Shown here: piece by piece, positions 25,039-34,562 of the stretch
How positions within the stretch are numbered: the first letter of the stretch is position 1
How the letters are laid out: the number at the start of each line of letters is the position of its first letter
Source: Petrocella sp024636985
Lineage (GTDB): Bacteria > Bacillota > Clostridia > Lachnospirales > Vallitaleaceae
DNA length: 64,000 nucleotides
Assembly (NCBI GenBank): GCA_024636985.1
Contig: JAGXFY010000079.1
Coordinates: 1 to 64,000, forward strand
Direction of reading: 5' to 3'
The notes under the pieces: generated by a model
What the model was told of the DNA's origin: nothing
Seen by the model: the letters and a program-made list of their open reading frames with translations, nothing else
Databases searched by the model: none
Position numbers and translations under genes: made by a program

Positions 25039-26925
25039 ATGTTTGATATACAAGCGGAATTAAATAAACTACCATTAAAACCCGGTGTCTATATTATGAA
25101 AGACAGACAAGATGAAATCTTATATATAGGTAAAGCCATAAAATTACGGCATCGCGTCAGACAATATTTTAGAAAGTCGACCCACCATACCAACAAGATC
25201 AAACGTATGGTGGCGAGTGTGGCTTCTTTTGAATACATTGTTACAGATTCTGAACTTGAGGCATTGATCTTAGAATGTAATCTTATTAAGAAACATCGTC
25301 CTAAGTACAATACGATGCTAAAAGATGATAAGCATTATCCTTATATTATGATTACGCTGGGTGAGCCCTATCCAAGAATTATGATTGCAAGGGAAATGCA
25401 AAAAGATAAATCAAAATATTATGGTCCATATACAAGTAGCTTTGCGGCCAATGAGATTATTGAATTACTAAGGAAAATCTATAAAATCCGAAACTGTAAT
25501 AGAATCTTGCCAAGAGATATTGGTAAGGAACGGGCATGCCTCTATTATCATATACATCAATGTGATGCCCCATGTCAGGATTATATCTCGGTAGAGGCGT
25601 ATAGGGAACAGGTGCATCAGGCCATAGATTTTCTAAACGGTCATTATAAAAAAGTTATTGAAATGTTAGAGACAGCGATGTATAAAGCCTCCGAAGAGAT
25701 GGATTTTGAGAAGGCAGCAGATTATAGAGATCAACTCCAAAGTGTTCAGACGATTGCTCAAAAACAAAAAATAATAGACGGTGCAATGGAAGACAAAGAC
25801 GTAATAGCCTTTGCGAAATCAGAAACCGAAGCTATTGTTCAGGTTTTTTTCATAAGAAATGGGAAAATGATTGGAAGAGAACATTTTAGATTGGAAGGCA
25901 TAGAAGAATTAAGCAACAGTGATATTATGAGTACATTTGTAAAACAGTTTTACTCGGGAACACCCTATATTCCAAAAGAGTTAATGCTTCAAGAGGAACT
26001 GGATGAAGCGAACATCATACAATCATGGTTATCCAGTAAACGTGGACAAAAAGTATATATTAAAGTACCTAGAAAAGGAGAAAAATCTAAATTAGTAGAA
26101 CTGGCTGCAGAAAATGCAGCTATAACCCTAAATCAGTTTGGGGATCAGATAAAAAAAGAAGCAGCTAGAACCAAAGGCGCTGTTGATGAAATCATGGCAC
26201 TACTGGGTATGGAAACATCTATAGATAGAATTGAAGCTTTTGACATATCCAATACCCAAGGGTTTGAATCTGTTGGATCGATGGTCGTCTTTGAAGGGGG
26301 TAAACCGAAAAAAACAGACTATCGTAAATTCAAGATTAAGCATGTGACCGGACCCAATGACTATGCCAGTATGGAAGAAGTGCTAAGAAGAAGATTCACC
26401 CATGCCTTAGAAGAACAGAAAGAAATTTTGGTAAAAAAATTAAATCCGGATATCGGTAAATTTGCAAGACTACCCAATCTTATTTTGATGGATGGTGGCA
26501 AAGGGCAGGTCAATATTGCCTTAAGTGTTCTTGAAAGTCTAGGACTGGACATCGTTGTTTGCGGTATGATCAAAGACGATCAACATAGAACACGAGCCTT
26601 GTTGTATGAGAATCGTGAAATTATAATGAAGAAAAGTTCCGAGGCTTTTAAACTCATCACCAGAATTCAGGATGAAGCCCATAGGTTTGCCATTGACTAC
26701 CATAAAAAACTAAGAAGTAAAGTACAAATAGCTTCAATATTAGATGACATAGAGGGCATAGGGCCATCAAGAAGAAAAGCACTTATCTTACACTTCAAAT
26801 CCGTTGCCCACATACAGGAAGCGAGTGTAGAGGAACTCAGCCAAGCGCCATCAATGAATAAAAAGGTTGCTCTTAAGGTTTATGAGTTCTTTCATGGACA
26901 AAGTGACGATATAGAAGATAATTAA
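25039..26925 (+). CDS. uvrC: Excinuclease ABC subunit C
   Basis: The nuclease of nucleotide excision repair, making both incisions. The 628 residues contain the GIY-YIG domain (GVYIMKD...LYIGKA, residues 15-35), a UVR motif that contacts UvrB (about 203-235, EEMDFEKAADYRDQL), the RNase H-like endonuclease domain (about 380-540, FDISNTQG and LILMDGGKGQ) and C-terminal helix-hairpin-helix repeats. The ATG at 25039 follows GAAGGTGAA; an upstream TTG-started extension is unlikely. It leads a cluster with hprK and glucokinase. Confidence 0.95.
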   Translation: MFDIQAELNKLPLKPGVYIMKDRQDEILYIGKAIKLRHRVRQYFRKSTHHTNKIKRMVASVASFEYIVTDSELEALILECNLIKKHRPKYNTMLKDDKHYPYIMITLGEPYPRIMIAREMQKDKSKYYGPYTSSFAANEIIELLRKIYKIRNCNRILPRDIGKERACLYYHIHQCDAPCQDYISVEAYREQVHQAIDFLNGHYKKVIEMLETAMYKASEEMDFEKAADYRDQLQSVQTIAQKQKIIDGAMEDKDVIAFAKSETEAIVQVFFIRNGKMIGREHFRLEGIEELSNSDIMSTFVKQFYSGTPYIPKELMLQEELDEANIIQSWLSSKRGQKVYIKVPRKGEKSKLVELAAENAAITLNQFGDQIKKEAARTKGAVDEIMALLGMETSIDRIEAFDISNTQGFESVGSMVVFEGGKPKKTDYRKFKIKHVTGPNDYASMEEVLRRRFTHALEEQKEILVKKLNPDIGKFARLPNLILMDGGKGQVNIALSVLESLGLDIVVCGMIKDDQHRTRALLYENREIIMKKSSEAFKLITRIQDEAHRFAIDYHKKLRSKVQIASILDDIEGIGPSRRKALILHFKSVAHIQEASVEELSQAPSMNKKVALKVYEFFHGQSDDIEDN

Positions 26926-27030
26926 GATGAGAAGCATTAAAAATGTCTAGTGCATTAAAGGTTTATTTATGATACTCTATATAAGTAAAAACTTCGGCTT
27001 AAGGCCTTAACCATAACATGGAGGAATAAC

Positions 27031-27987
27031 ATGTATTCTGTAAAGCTATCGGATATCATCATAAAAATGAAACTAACCAATTTAACACCGGAAGTCGATA
27101 TAGCCAGTCATGAAATATCCCAATCGGATGTTAACAGACCAGCGCTTCAACTGGCCGGTTTTTACGATTATTTTGATGCCGATCGTGCTCAGATTATCGG
27201 AAAAGTGGAGTATACTTTTATTGAAAATATGGCACCTTATTTAAAACTTGAAACATTTGAGAGACTTTTTGGTTCTAAGATACCCTGTCTAATATTAGCG
27301 CGGTCCCTTGAGCCGGATGAAGATATGATTGCAATTGCAAAGCGTCATGGTGTACCCCTTCTACAGACCAAATTATCCACATCTTACTTCCTATCAGAAC
27401 TAACCAGATATTTGAAAGTGGAACTAGCACCTAGTATATCGATTCATGGTGTTTTGGTGGACGTATATGGTGAAGGTATTTTAATTAAAGGTGAAAGTGG
27501 TATCGGAAAAAGTGAAGCGGCTCTTGAACTGATTAAAAGAGGTCACCGACTGGTAGCCGATGATGTGGTTGAGATCAAAAAAGTATCGGACGACACCTTA
27601 CTTGGCACTTCACCGGATATTATAAGACACTTCATTGAAGTTCGAGGCATAGGTATTGTGGATTGCAAAACTTTGTTTGGTGTTGAATCGGTTAAGGAAA
27701 GCCAAACCATTGATTTGATTATTAATTTGACAGAATGGGACAGACAAAAGGAATACGATCGCCTTGGTTTGGAAGAGGAATATGATGAGATATTGGGTAA
27801 CAAAGTTGTCAGTCATACCATTCCCATTCGACCCGGACGGAATCTGGCAATCATTGTTGAAAGTGCAGCGATTAATCATAGACAGAAGAAAATGGGATAT
27901 AATGCTGCGGTAGAACTGAACAACCGTGTGACTGGTAATTTGTTGCGCCGTTCACAAGAACGTGATGAAGAAAACGAAAAATTATAA
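27031..27987 (+). CDS. hprK: HPr kinase/phosphorylase
   Basis: Phosphorylates and dephosphorylates Ser46 of HPr-type proteins and so controls carbon catabolite repression in Firmicutes. The 318-residue protein has an N-terminal DRTGG-like domain and a kinase domain with the P-loop GESGIGKSE (about 153-161), HRLVADDVVEI and the HprK signature EVRGIGIVDCKTLFG. The ATG follows GGAGGAATAAC. Its likely substrate family member is encoded at 62623. Glucokinase lies 40 bp downstream. Confidence 0.96.
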   Translation: MYSVKLSDIIIKMKLTNLTPEVDIASHEISQSDVNRPALQLAGFYDYFDADRAQIIGKVEYTFIENMAPYLKLETFERLFGSKIPCLILARSLEPDEDMIAIAKRHGVPLLQTKLSTSYFLSELTRYLKVELAPSISIHGVLVDVYGEGILIKGESGIGKSEAALELIKRGHRLVADDVVEIKKVSDDTLLGTSPDIIRHFIEVRGIGIVDCKTLFGVESVKESQTIDLIINLTEWDRQKEYDRLGLEEEYDEILGNKVVSHTIPIRPGRNLAIIVESAAINHRQKKMGYNAAVELNNRVTGNLLRRSQERDEENEKL

Positions 27988-28027
27988 AACAAATGCAATG
28001 ACCATTAAAAGCATATAAGGAGGCAAC

Positions 28028-28987
28028 ATGTACAATATAGGAATAGATTTGGGTGGAACGAACATAGCCGTGGCCATTGTAACGGAGACGGGTGAGATCG
28101 TAAGAAAAGGCTCAACACCAACGCTAAATGATAGAAAATACGATGCTATTGTTAAGGATATGGCGGAGCTTTGCATGAAGTTAATGGCAGAAGAAGGGCT
28201 TAAGAAAGAGGATATTCACTCAGTGGGTATTGGTAGTCCGGGAACCCCGGATCCTGTTCATGGTGTTATTGTTTATGCGAATAACTTACACTTTGACAAC
28301 GCACCTATACGTCAGGAATTTCAAAAGTATCTGAATGTACCGGTATATGTGGAAAATGATGCTAACGTCGCTGCTCTAGGTGAATATGAGTCCGGCGCAG
28401 GAAAACTTTACAAAGATTTTGTTGCTATAACTTTGGGAACGGGTGTCGGATCAGGGATCATTATTGATAGGAAAATCATCAGCGGAAGCTGGTATGGTGG
28501 TGCCGAAGTGGGGCATATGGTTATTCAGTATGGCGGTGAACCGTGTACTTGTGGTCGTAAAGGATGCTGGGAAGCCTATTCTTCAGCCACAGGATTAATT
28601 AGAGATGCAAAAAGAGCCGCAAAAGAAAATCCAAAATCAGAAATGAATACCTTGTTAGAAGGCAACCTTGAGAAAATGAATGCAAAAATTCCTTTTGATG
28701 CAGCACAAAAAGGAGATGAAGTGGCTCAAGAAGTTATAGATAGCTATATTGGCCATTTAGCGGTTGGCCTTGTAAACGTCATTAATATTTTCCAACCTGA
28801 AATTATCGTTTTAGGTGGTGGCGTTTCTGCCCAAAGAGAAAACCTTATTGTACCCCTTAAGAAAAAAATTGTAGATGAGATTTACGGTGGTGAAGCAGCA
28901 TTCAAAACTAAGATTGAGATTGCACAACTTGGTAATGATGCAGGCATCATTGGAGCAGCAATGCTCTATAAGATAAACGAAATATAA
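28028..28987 (+). CDS. glcK: ROK-family glucokinase
   Basis: Phosphorylates glucose with ATP in the cytoplasm. The 319-residue ROK protein shows the phosphate-binding IDLGGTNIAVA (5-15), ENDANVAALGE with the catalytic Asp, the sugar-binding EVGHMV and the zinc cluster CTCGRKGCWE. The ATG follows AAGGAGGCAAC. Clustered with hprK, which fits a role in sugar sensing. Other hexose specificity within the ROK family cannot be excluded. Confidence 0.88.
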   Translation: MYNIGIDLGGTNIAVAIVTETGEIVRKGSTPTLNDRKYDAIVKDMAELCMKLMAEEGLKKEDIHSVGIGSPGTPDPVHGVIVYANNLHFDNAPIRQEFQKYLNVPVYVENDANVAALGEYESGAGKLYKDFVAITLGTGVGSGIIIDRKIISGSWYGGAEVGHMVIQYGGEPCTCGRKGCWEAYSSATGLIRDAKRAAKENPKSEMNTLLEGNLEKMNAKIPFDAAQKGDEVAQEVIDSYIGHLAVGLVNVINIFQPEIIVLGGGVSAQRENLIVPLKKKIVDEIYGGEAAFKTKIEIAQLGNDAGIIGAAMLYKINEI

Positions 28988-29037
28988 AATAAGCACCTAA
29001 GATGTTTATTTATAGAGGGGCCTGCTAGGATGTAAAT

Positions 29038-29062
29038 AAGGGACGTCATTGACGTCCCTTTG
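29038..29062 (+). terminator. Terminator after glucokinase
   Basis: AAGGGACGTC / GACGTCCCTT stem with an ATT loop, followed by TTGTTT. Confidence 0.75.
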
Positions 29063-29101
29063 TTTGCATATATTCGATATAGTTTTTATCCCATTAGAAA
29101 C

Positions 29102-29590
29102 TTATTCTTGGAACCGGTCAATGAGCTCTTTGTTGGTCATGCTACCATCATCCCAAAGCTTTTCTTTGATTTCTTGAACATTTTTTTGCTTCCTTTTCTT
29201 TTCAGCCATCAGTAAGGCCTTTTCTTTTGCGCGTCGCATATCTTCAATCTGTCTTTTCTTATACATGATTTCTTGATTGTAAGCACGCATAACTTCCGCT
29301 CTTCTTTGTTCTTTGACTAAAGCGGATTTAGATCTACCTTTTATCAAAAGATAGATAAAGACGAGGGTAACAAAGCTAACAGTAAAAAATGTGTAAGTAG
29401 ATAGACCAAGCACTAACATTAGGGCACTTGTTATAAACCCTAAGCCAAGTATTCGTATCATGGTACGAGAAATCGTATCATTATAGAATAGGGCATTTAA
29501 TATGGCACTATGTAACGTGTTATTGGCCAAAAAGTTAATACCCAGAGACAGTAGTAAAATAGTGAGCATGAAAGTGAGTTCGGGTTGCAT
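29102..29590 (-). CDS. Membrane protein with charged cytoplasmic tail, unknown
   Basis: A 162-residue protein, not recognised. Hydrophobic segments lie at about residues 5-20 and 45-80; the rest (85-162) is very rich in Lys, Arg and Glu, probably a helical or coiled-coil cytoplasmic tail (EDMRRAKEKALLMAEKKRKQ), ending in SMTNKELIDRFQE. The ATG at 29590 follows AAGGAGGTC; an upstream start would add 14 residues without a ribosome-binding site. It stands alone and is transcribed against glucokinase. Confidence 0.7.
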   Translation of the reverse strand: MQPELTFMLTILLLSLGINFLANNTLHSAILNALFYNDTISRTMIRILGLGFITSALMLVLGLSTYTFFTVSFVTLVFIYLLIKGRSKSALVKEQRRAEVMRAYNQEIMYKKRQIEDMRRAKEKALLMAEKKRKQKNVQEIKEKLWDDGSMTNKELIDRFQE

Positions 29591-29728
29591 GTAAGACCTC
29601 CTTGTCTTTTGAGTCCATAGAAAATGGGTCACAAATAGTTATCGTCATAATCCACAATCTAATAAATAGTCTAATGTCCTTATTTAGGACGGACTTAGGA
29701 AATGTCACAAATTAAGGAAGATACCTTC

Positions 29729-30613
29729 ATGAAGAATATTAAGACATATCTAAGCTTAAGTGCCCTAGTGATTATATATGTAACGGCCTATAATCTAACA
29801 AAGAATAATTTGCTGGGTTTAGAACCGATATTCATCAGCACCTTTTCTCTGTTTTTGGCAACACTTGTCCTTTGGTCACTACACTTTCTACTACAAAGAA
29901 AAATAAAACCGGATTTCAAAAAGCTTTTAACCATAGGTTTGGGTGGTATATTTGGCATAGCGGGATTTTATTTATATATCAGTATGGCTTTAGAGACTAT
30001 GGGTCTGGATGTTGCTCTTTTTTATATGAGTGGTATACCTCTTATGACCTTGGTAGCTGCTCTCTTAATTGGGAAGAAGACCAGATTTAGAAATATTTTC
30101 TGGGTATTTTTTGCCCTTTTTGGCGTCGTATTGATTTATTTCCCAATGATACGTTCTATGATGTTTACGCCTAAAGCAATAGGAGCAATGCTTCTTGCGA
30201 ACTTATGTTTTGTTTTTTATACCTTGTTCAATGAAAAGATGGCCTTAAAATACGATCTAGGCGAGATCATAACCCTTCAGGTTACAACAGGTACAATTGT
30301 TCTAGTGATGTCTTTTATTGGTAAAACAGAAACTTTGGCATATAATCTTAAGGAACTGATGACGATATTAATGGACCTGAAAATTGTGGCAAGTATCCTT
30401 TTTCTAGTGTTATTTGCAATTGTTATCGGTTATTATCTATATATCTATGCACTTAAAAAGGTAGGCGCAGTTATGGCCACCTTATTTATTAACTTAATAC
30501 CGGTCATTCATCTGCTGTATAAGCTGTTTCTAGATGATGACCAGTTAAGATTTGCCGGAATTCTAGGAAGTCTTATGATTTTGGTTTCGATATATATAAT
30601 AGAAGATATATAG
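29729..30613 (+). CDS. EamA/DMT-family transporter
   Basis: A ten-segment drug/metabolite transporter of 294 residues. The two-fold EamA repeat can be traced: GLGGIFGIAGFYLYISMALETMG in the first half and IVIGYYLYIYALKKVGAVMATLFINLIPV in the second. The substrate cannot be predicted. The ATG at 29729 follows AAGGAAG with 8-nt spacing; an ATG at 29702 adds nine polar residues and is less likely. Its 3' end faces that of the DUF1189 gene. Confidence 0.85.
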   Translation: MKNIKTYLSLSALVIIYVTAYNLTKNNLLGLEPIFISTFSLFLATLVLWSLHFLLQRKIKPDFKKLLTIGLGGIFGIAGFYLYISMALETMGLDVALFYMSGIPLMTLVAALLIGKKTRFRNIFWVFFALFGVVLIYFPMIRSMMFTPKAIGAMLLANLCFVFYTLFNEKMALKYDLGEIITLQVTTGTIVLVMSFIGKTETLAYNLKELMTILMDLKIVASILFLVLFAIVIGYYLYIYALKKVGAVMATLFINLIPVIHLLYKLFLDDDQLRFAGILGSLMILVSIYIIEDI

Positions 30614-30642
30614 ATGGTTTCTATTATAGGGCAGGTTTAGGT

Positions 30643-31461
30643 TTAGTCATCTTTTTTATTTTTATCGATTTCATCCAAAGCGCGTTTTCTTATATGTATA
30701 AAAACATTGACCAAGATTAGAGACGGAATGACATAGTAAACAAAATTATCTAAAAATCTGGGCATGGTTGTAGGGAGCATAATTTTGAAGTGGGACCAAA
30801 AAACAGAGAAAGTCATCGCATAAATGGTCATGTGATAAAGCTGTTTGATTTTTAGACCAAGTCCTAGTAGGGTTCTGAGTAAGTTGGCAATCATAAGGAT
30901 GAACAAACTGTTAAAAAAGAAATCCATTAAGGATATAAAAAACTGAAAGACCATACCAACAGGTATAGCGAGTAGAGCACTCATGACCATGGCTTCCCTG
31001 ATAATAGCAGAGGAAGTATCGGATCCGTAAGGGTTATAAAAATCATCATAACCATTTACCATAGGCGGAATCCCATTTCGAATGATGATGAAACGGTCCG
31101 GCGCTAATATAAGAGCATTCTTATAGGCCAACATGTCATTAATATTTAAAACACCCTGTCCGTCAATTATAATAGGAAAATCAAAATAGAAGATGCGGTA
31201 GATTTCAGTACCTTCTACTTCCAGTTTACCTTCGACCAAGCTAAAATTGGGTATGATTCCAGCGTCATAAGCCGCTATGGTCTTGTCAAAACTCACCTTG
31301 AGGTTGTAGCTATTATAGCCACCGACAACAAGAGAAAGTAATAATATGAATAGAATCATATAACCCAAAGCCTTTCTTAAAGGCTCCTGTAGTATTTGAA
31401 CATAAAATTCAGATGGGACGAGGCTTTTGCCAACTTTACCAATCCAAGTGTATTTTTTCAT
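30643..31461 (-). CDS. DUF1189 family membrane protein
   Basis: A 272-residue membrane protein with one N-terminal segment (about 33-52), an extracytoplasmic domain (about 55-150) and three to four C-terminal segments. The LQEPLRKALGYMILFILLL start and the C-terminal hydrophobic half fit DUF1189, which is found near cell-envelope genes in Firmicutes and has no known activity. The start has AAGAGGTTTTT upstream on the minus strand. No operon partner. Confidence 0.72.
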   Translation of the reverse strand: MKKYTWIGKVGKSLVPSEFYVQILQEPLRKALGYMILFILLLSLVVGGYNSYNLKVSFDKTIAAYDAGIIPNFSLVEGKLEVEGTEIYRIFYFDFPIIIDGQGVLNINDMLAYKNALILAPDRFIIIRNGIPPMVNGYDDFYNPYGSDTSSAIIREAMVMSALLAIPVGMVFQFFISLMDFFFNSLFILMIANLLRTLLGLGLKIKQLYHMTIYAMTFSVFWSHFKIMLPTTMPRFLDNFVYYVIPSLILVNVFIHIRKRALDEIDKNKKDD

Positions 31462-31720
31462 AAAAACCTCTTTCTAATCAGACGTTATTACTATTATAGG
31501 CAAAGGGGTATTAAAGAACAAGTCTTTTTTCTGACAAGAAGGATTATTGGAGAAAATGAAATGTGAATTTATAATTAAGAAAATGGTAATAGAATTGTAA
31601 CCTTATGCGGTTGTAAGTGGATTTTGATTCCCTTATAATAAAATAGATAGTGTTGACTTAAGCCTTACATATGTTGATTTGACGTATATGTGCAGGTTGT
31701 CTAATAGATTGGAGAACATA

Positions 31721-32878
31721 ATGTCGTCGTATAGATTATTAGCACCTTGCCTGTTTGGGCTGGAATCAGTGTTGAAACAAGAGATAAAAGATTTGGGTTA
31801 TGAGGTTTTGGAAGTTGAAGATGGAAGAGTCATCTTTGAAGGAGATGCCTTGGCTATTAGTAGAAGTAACCTATGGCTTAGGACAGCAGAACGGGTTATG
31901 ATTGAAGTGGATCGTTTTGAAGCAAAGACATTTGAAGAACTTTTTGAGAAAATCCAAGCCATAGCTTGGGAGACATATATACCTCTTGATGGTAAGTTTT
32001 GGGTTTCGAAAGCCTCTTCCATAAAATCTGAATTGTTTAGTTCAAAAGACATTCAAAGTATTGTAAAAAAAGCAATGGTAAAGCGCCTAGGTCAATTTTA
32101 TAAAGAAACCTGGTTTGAAGAATCCGGTGCATCTTATCCGGTACGTATATTTATCAAAAAAGATATAGTAAGTGTATGCTTGGACACTTCACTAGAAGCA
32201 CTACATAAAAGAGGCTATAGAATCATGACATCAAAAGCACCGCTATCAGAAACACTAGCTGCAGCTTTGATACTTCTATCCGTCTGGAACAAGGATCGAG
32301 CTTTTGTAGATCCATTTTGCGGATCCGGAACTTTGGTCATTGAAGCAGCCATGATTGGCGCCAACCTTGCACCGGGCCTGAACCGTAGCTTTGCTGCTGA
32401 AGGTTGGAAAAATTTAGTGCCTAAAGACTTATGGATGGCGGCCGTGGATGAAGCCAATAAAAAATTTGATCCAAAGGCCTCTTTAAACATTCAAGGATTC
32501 GATATAGATGGTGATATTCTAAAAGTAGCCAGGGAAAATGCAGTGAATGCGGGCGTAGAAGGCTTTATACATTTTCAAGAAAGAGATGTAAAAGAGTTAA
32601 CCCATAAAAGAAGATATGGTGTCATCGTGACAAACCCGCCTTATGGTGAACGTTTATCAAACACGAGTGAAGTGGAAGCGTTATATAAGGTTATGGGTCA
32701 AAGTTTTACAAGTTTGGAAGACTGGTCTTATTATATTTTGACCTCATTTGAAGGTTTTGAGAAATATTTTGGACAAAAGGCACAAAAAAAGAGAAAGCTA
32801 TATAACGGGATGTTAAAAACCAATCTATATCAGTATTTAGGTAAACGTCCGCCCAAGATAGAAAGAGCTGATGGCTAA
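31721..32878 (+). CDS. THUMP-domain class I RNA methyltransferase (RlmL N-terminal half / YpsC type)
   Basis: Probably methylates a guanine N2 in 23S rRNA. The 385 residues combine an N-terminal THUMP domain (about 45-155) with a Rossmann methyltransferase domain (165-380) having DPFCGSGTLVIEAA (AdoMet binding) and the catalytic TNPPYGERL. The ATG at 31721 follows TTGGAGAAC; a longer TTG-started frame is rejected. The stop overlaps the start of the protease gene by one base (TAATG), so the two are translationally coupled. Confidence 0.9.
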   Translation: MSSYRLLAPCLFGLESVLKQEIKDLGYEVLEVEDGRVIFEGDALAISRSNLWLRTAERVMIEVDRFEAKTFEELFEKIQAIAWETYIPLDGKFWVSKASSIKSELFSSKDIQSIVKKAMVKRLGQFYKETWFEESGASYPVRIFIKKDIVSVCLDTSLEALHKRGYRIMTSKAPLSETLAAALILLSVWNKDRAFVDPFCGSGTLVIEAAMIGANLAPGLNRSFAAEGWKNLVPKDLWMAAVDEANKKFDPKASLNIQGFDIDGDILKVARENAVNAGVEGFIHFQERDVKELTHKRRYGVIVTNPPYGERLSNTSEVEALYKVMGQSFTSLEDWSYYILTSFEGFEKYFGQKAQKKRKLYNGMLKTNLYQYLGKRPPKIERADG

Positions 32879-34515
32879 TGAAAAGAACATTATATTTTAT
32901 TTTACTTTTGGTCATGATAGGTAGTGGTCCGGTAACCCATTGGGTACCGGTAGGTTCTGTCATGGCATCCACATTGGATGTCTACCTCAATAACCAAGAG
33001 GTGGTTTTTAATGCAGATTACGGTATGCCTTTCATAGATCAGGCCAACCGAACATTAATACCCTTTAGAGCTGTACTAGAAGCTTTTGGTGCTAAGGTCC
33101 AGTGGATAGAAAATACCAAGGTAGCAGTGGCTACAAAAGGCAGTGTTGAAGTTCGCGTACCGATTGATAAAAATCATATTATTAGAAATACAAAACTCAT
33201 TGAAATTGATACCAAGGCGGTCATTATCGATAACCGTACTTATATTCCCATTCGTGCTGTCATGGAAGCTTTTGGGTCAAAAGTAGAATGGATTGAAAAC
33301 CAAAAAAGAGTGAATGTGACCTATGAGGCTGCTCCAATCATCAGTCGATTGCCGGAAGTCTATGATCTTAGAAATATTGGTAAAGTTACACCGGTCAAAG
33401 ACCAATTAGATATCGGTGCCTGTTGGGCCTTTGCAACTTTAGGTGCAATTGAATCATCCTTACTACCCGGTCAGGTGTTTGATTTCTCAGAAGATCATAT
33501 GAGTCTCAATCATGGTTATAACCTCACTCAAAATGAAGGTGGCGATTTTCAGATATCCCTTGCCTATTTGGCAAGATGGTCAGGACCTGTACTGGAATCG
33601 GAAGATCCTTATGGTGACGGAATAAGTAATCCTAACCTGAAAGCAGCAGCACATGTACAAGAAGCTATTATATTACCAAGCAAAGACTACTCAGCTATAA
33701 AAAGAGCGATTATGAAATATGGTGGTGTGCAGACATCCATTCATATTCGAGATATAGCACAACAGGAACTTGGTGATGCTTACAACCCAAAGACCTTTGC
33801 ATTTTATTATAAGGGTCAGTCCTTACCTAACCATGATGTGGTTATTGTGGGATGGGATGACACTTATAGTGCAAGTAACTTTACCACACCACCTTTGAAA
33901 AATGGTGCCTTTATCTGTCGCAATAGCTATGGTACTACATTTGGTGACAAAGGTTACTTTTATGTCTCCTATGATGACGTTCTTATAGGCAAAGAAAATA
34001 TTGTTTATACCAAGATAGAACCAAGCACGAACTATGACAACATCTATCAAAGCGATTGGCTAGGATGGGTTGGCAGAATCGGATTTGGAAAAGATACTGC
34101 GTTCTTTTCAAATGTATATACAACAGATAAAAAGGAGACACTAGAAGCCATAAGTTTTTATGCAACGGACATGGATACCGAATATGAGGTCTACGTTGTA
34201 GAAAAATTTGAAACGGAATCAGATTTCGCGAAGAAAAGACTTATTACGCGGGGTGCGTTCGATTATGCAGGTTACTATACAATCAAGTTTAATACTCCGA
34301 TTCCTGTAGAAGGTACATTTGCTGTTATCGTCAAGGTGACGACACCGGACAGTTTGTATCCGGTAGCGGCTGAATATGACAAAGAGGTAGCTTGGCTTGA
34401 AGATGTTGATCTATCAGACGGTAGAGGTTACATGAGCTTTGACGGCTTATCTTGGGAAAGTACTGAAAAAGTATTAGAAAGTAATGTATGCCTTAAAGCA
34501 TTTACAAAGAATTAG
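32878..34515 (+). CDS. Secreted papain-family (C1A) cysteine protease with stalk domain
   Basis: A 545-residue extracytoplasmic protease. A signal peptide (about 1-31) is followed by a copper-amine-oxidase-N-like domain with two repeats (RTLIPFRAVLEAFGAKVQW and RTYIPIRAVMEAFGSKVEW), then a C1A domain with catalytic Cys182 in GACWAFA, His319 in NHDVVIVGW and Asn349 in CRNSYG, and a beta-rich C-terminal domain (about 385-545) of the lectin-like kind found behind clostridial C1 peptidases. The stalk domain probably binds the cell wall. No classic propeptide is evident. It overlaps the methyltransferase gene by one base. Confidence 0.87.
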   Translation: MKRTLYFILLLVMIGSGPVTHWVPVGSVMASTLDVYLNNQEVVFNADYGMPFIDQANRTLIPFRAVLEAFGAKVQWIENTKVAVATKGSVEVRVPIDKNHIIRNTKLIEIDTKAVIIDNRTYIPIRAVMEAFGSKVEWIENQKRVNVTYEAAPIISRLPEVYDLRNIGKVTPVKDQLDIGACWAFATLGAIESSLLPGQVFDFSEDHMSLNHGYNLTQNEGGDFQISLAYLARWSGPVLESEDPYGDGISNPNLKAAAHVQEAIILPSKDYSAIKRAIMKYGGVQTSIHIRDIAQQELGDAYNPKTFAFYYKGQSLPNHDVVIVGWDDTYSASNFTTPPLKNGAFICRNSYGTTFGDKGYFYVSYDDVLIGKENIVYTKIEPSTNYDNIYQSDWLGWVGRIGFGKDTAFFSNVYTTDKKETLEAISFYATDMDTEYEVYVVEKFETESDFAKKRLITRGAFDYAGYYTIKFNTPIPVEGTFAVIVKVTTPDSLYPVAAEYDKEVAWLEDVDLSDGRGYMSFDGLSWESTEKVLESNVCLKAFTKN

Positions 34516-34523
34516 ACGGACTC

Positions 34524-34540
34524 GTTTTGACACCTTAACC
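34524..34540 (+). repeat. Solo end of the palindromic element family (P3)
   Basis: Seventeen bases, GTTTTGACACCTTAACC, match the right terminal repeat of P1 exactly, followed by AT as in P1. No opposite end is found; the protease stop lies 8 bp upstream. It appears to be a truncated copy. Confidence 0.6.
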
Positions 34541-34562
34541 ATAGAACAATGAGGGACTCTTT

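Noticed and set aside
27006..27018. CCTTAACCAT upstream of hprK as another end of the palindromic element
   Set aside because: Only ten bases match; the inner GTTTTGACA part is absent, so chance is likely.
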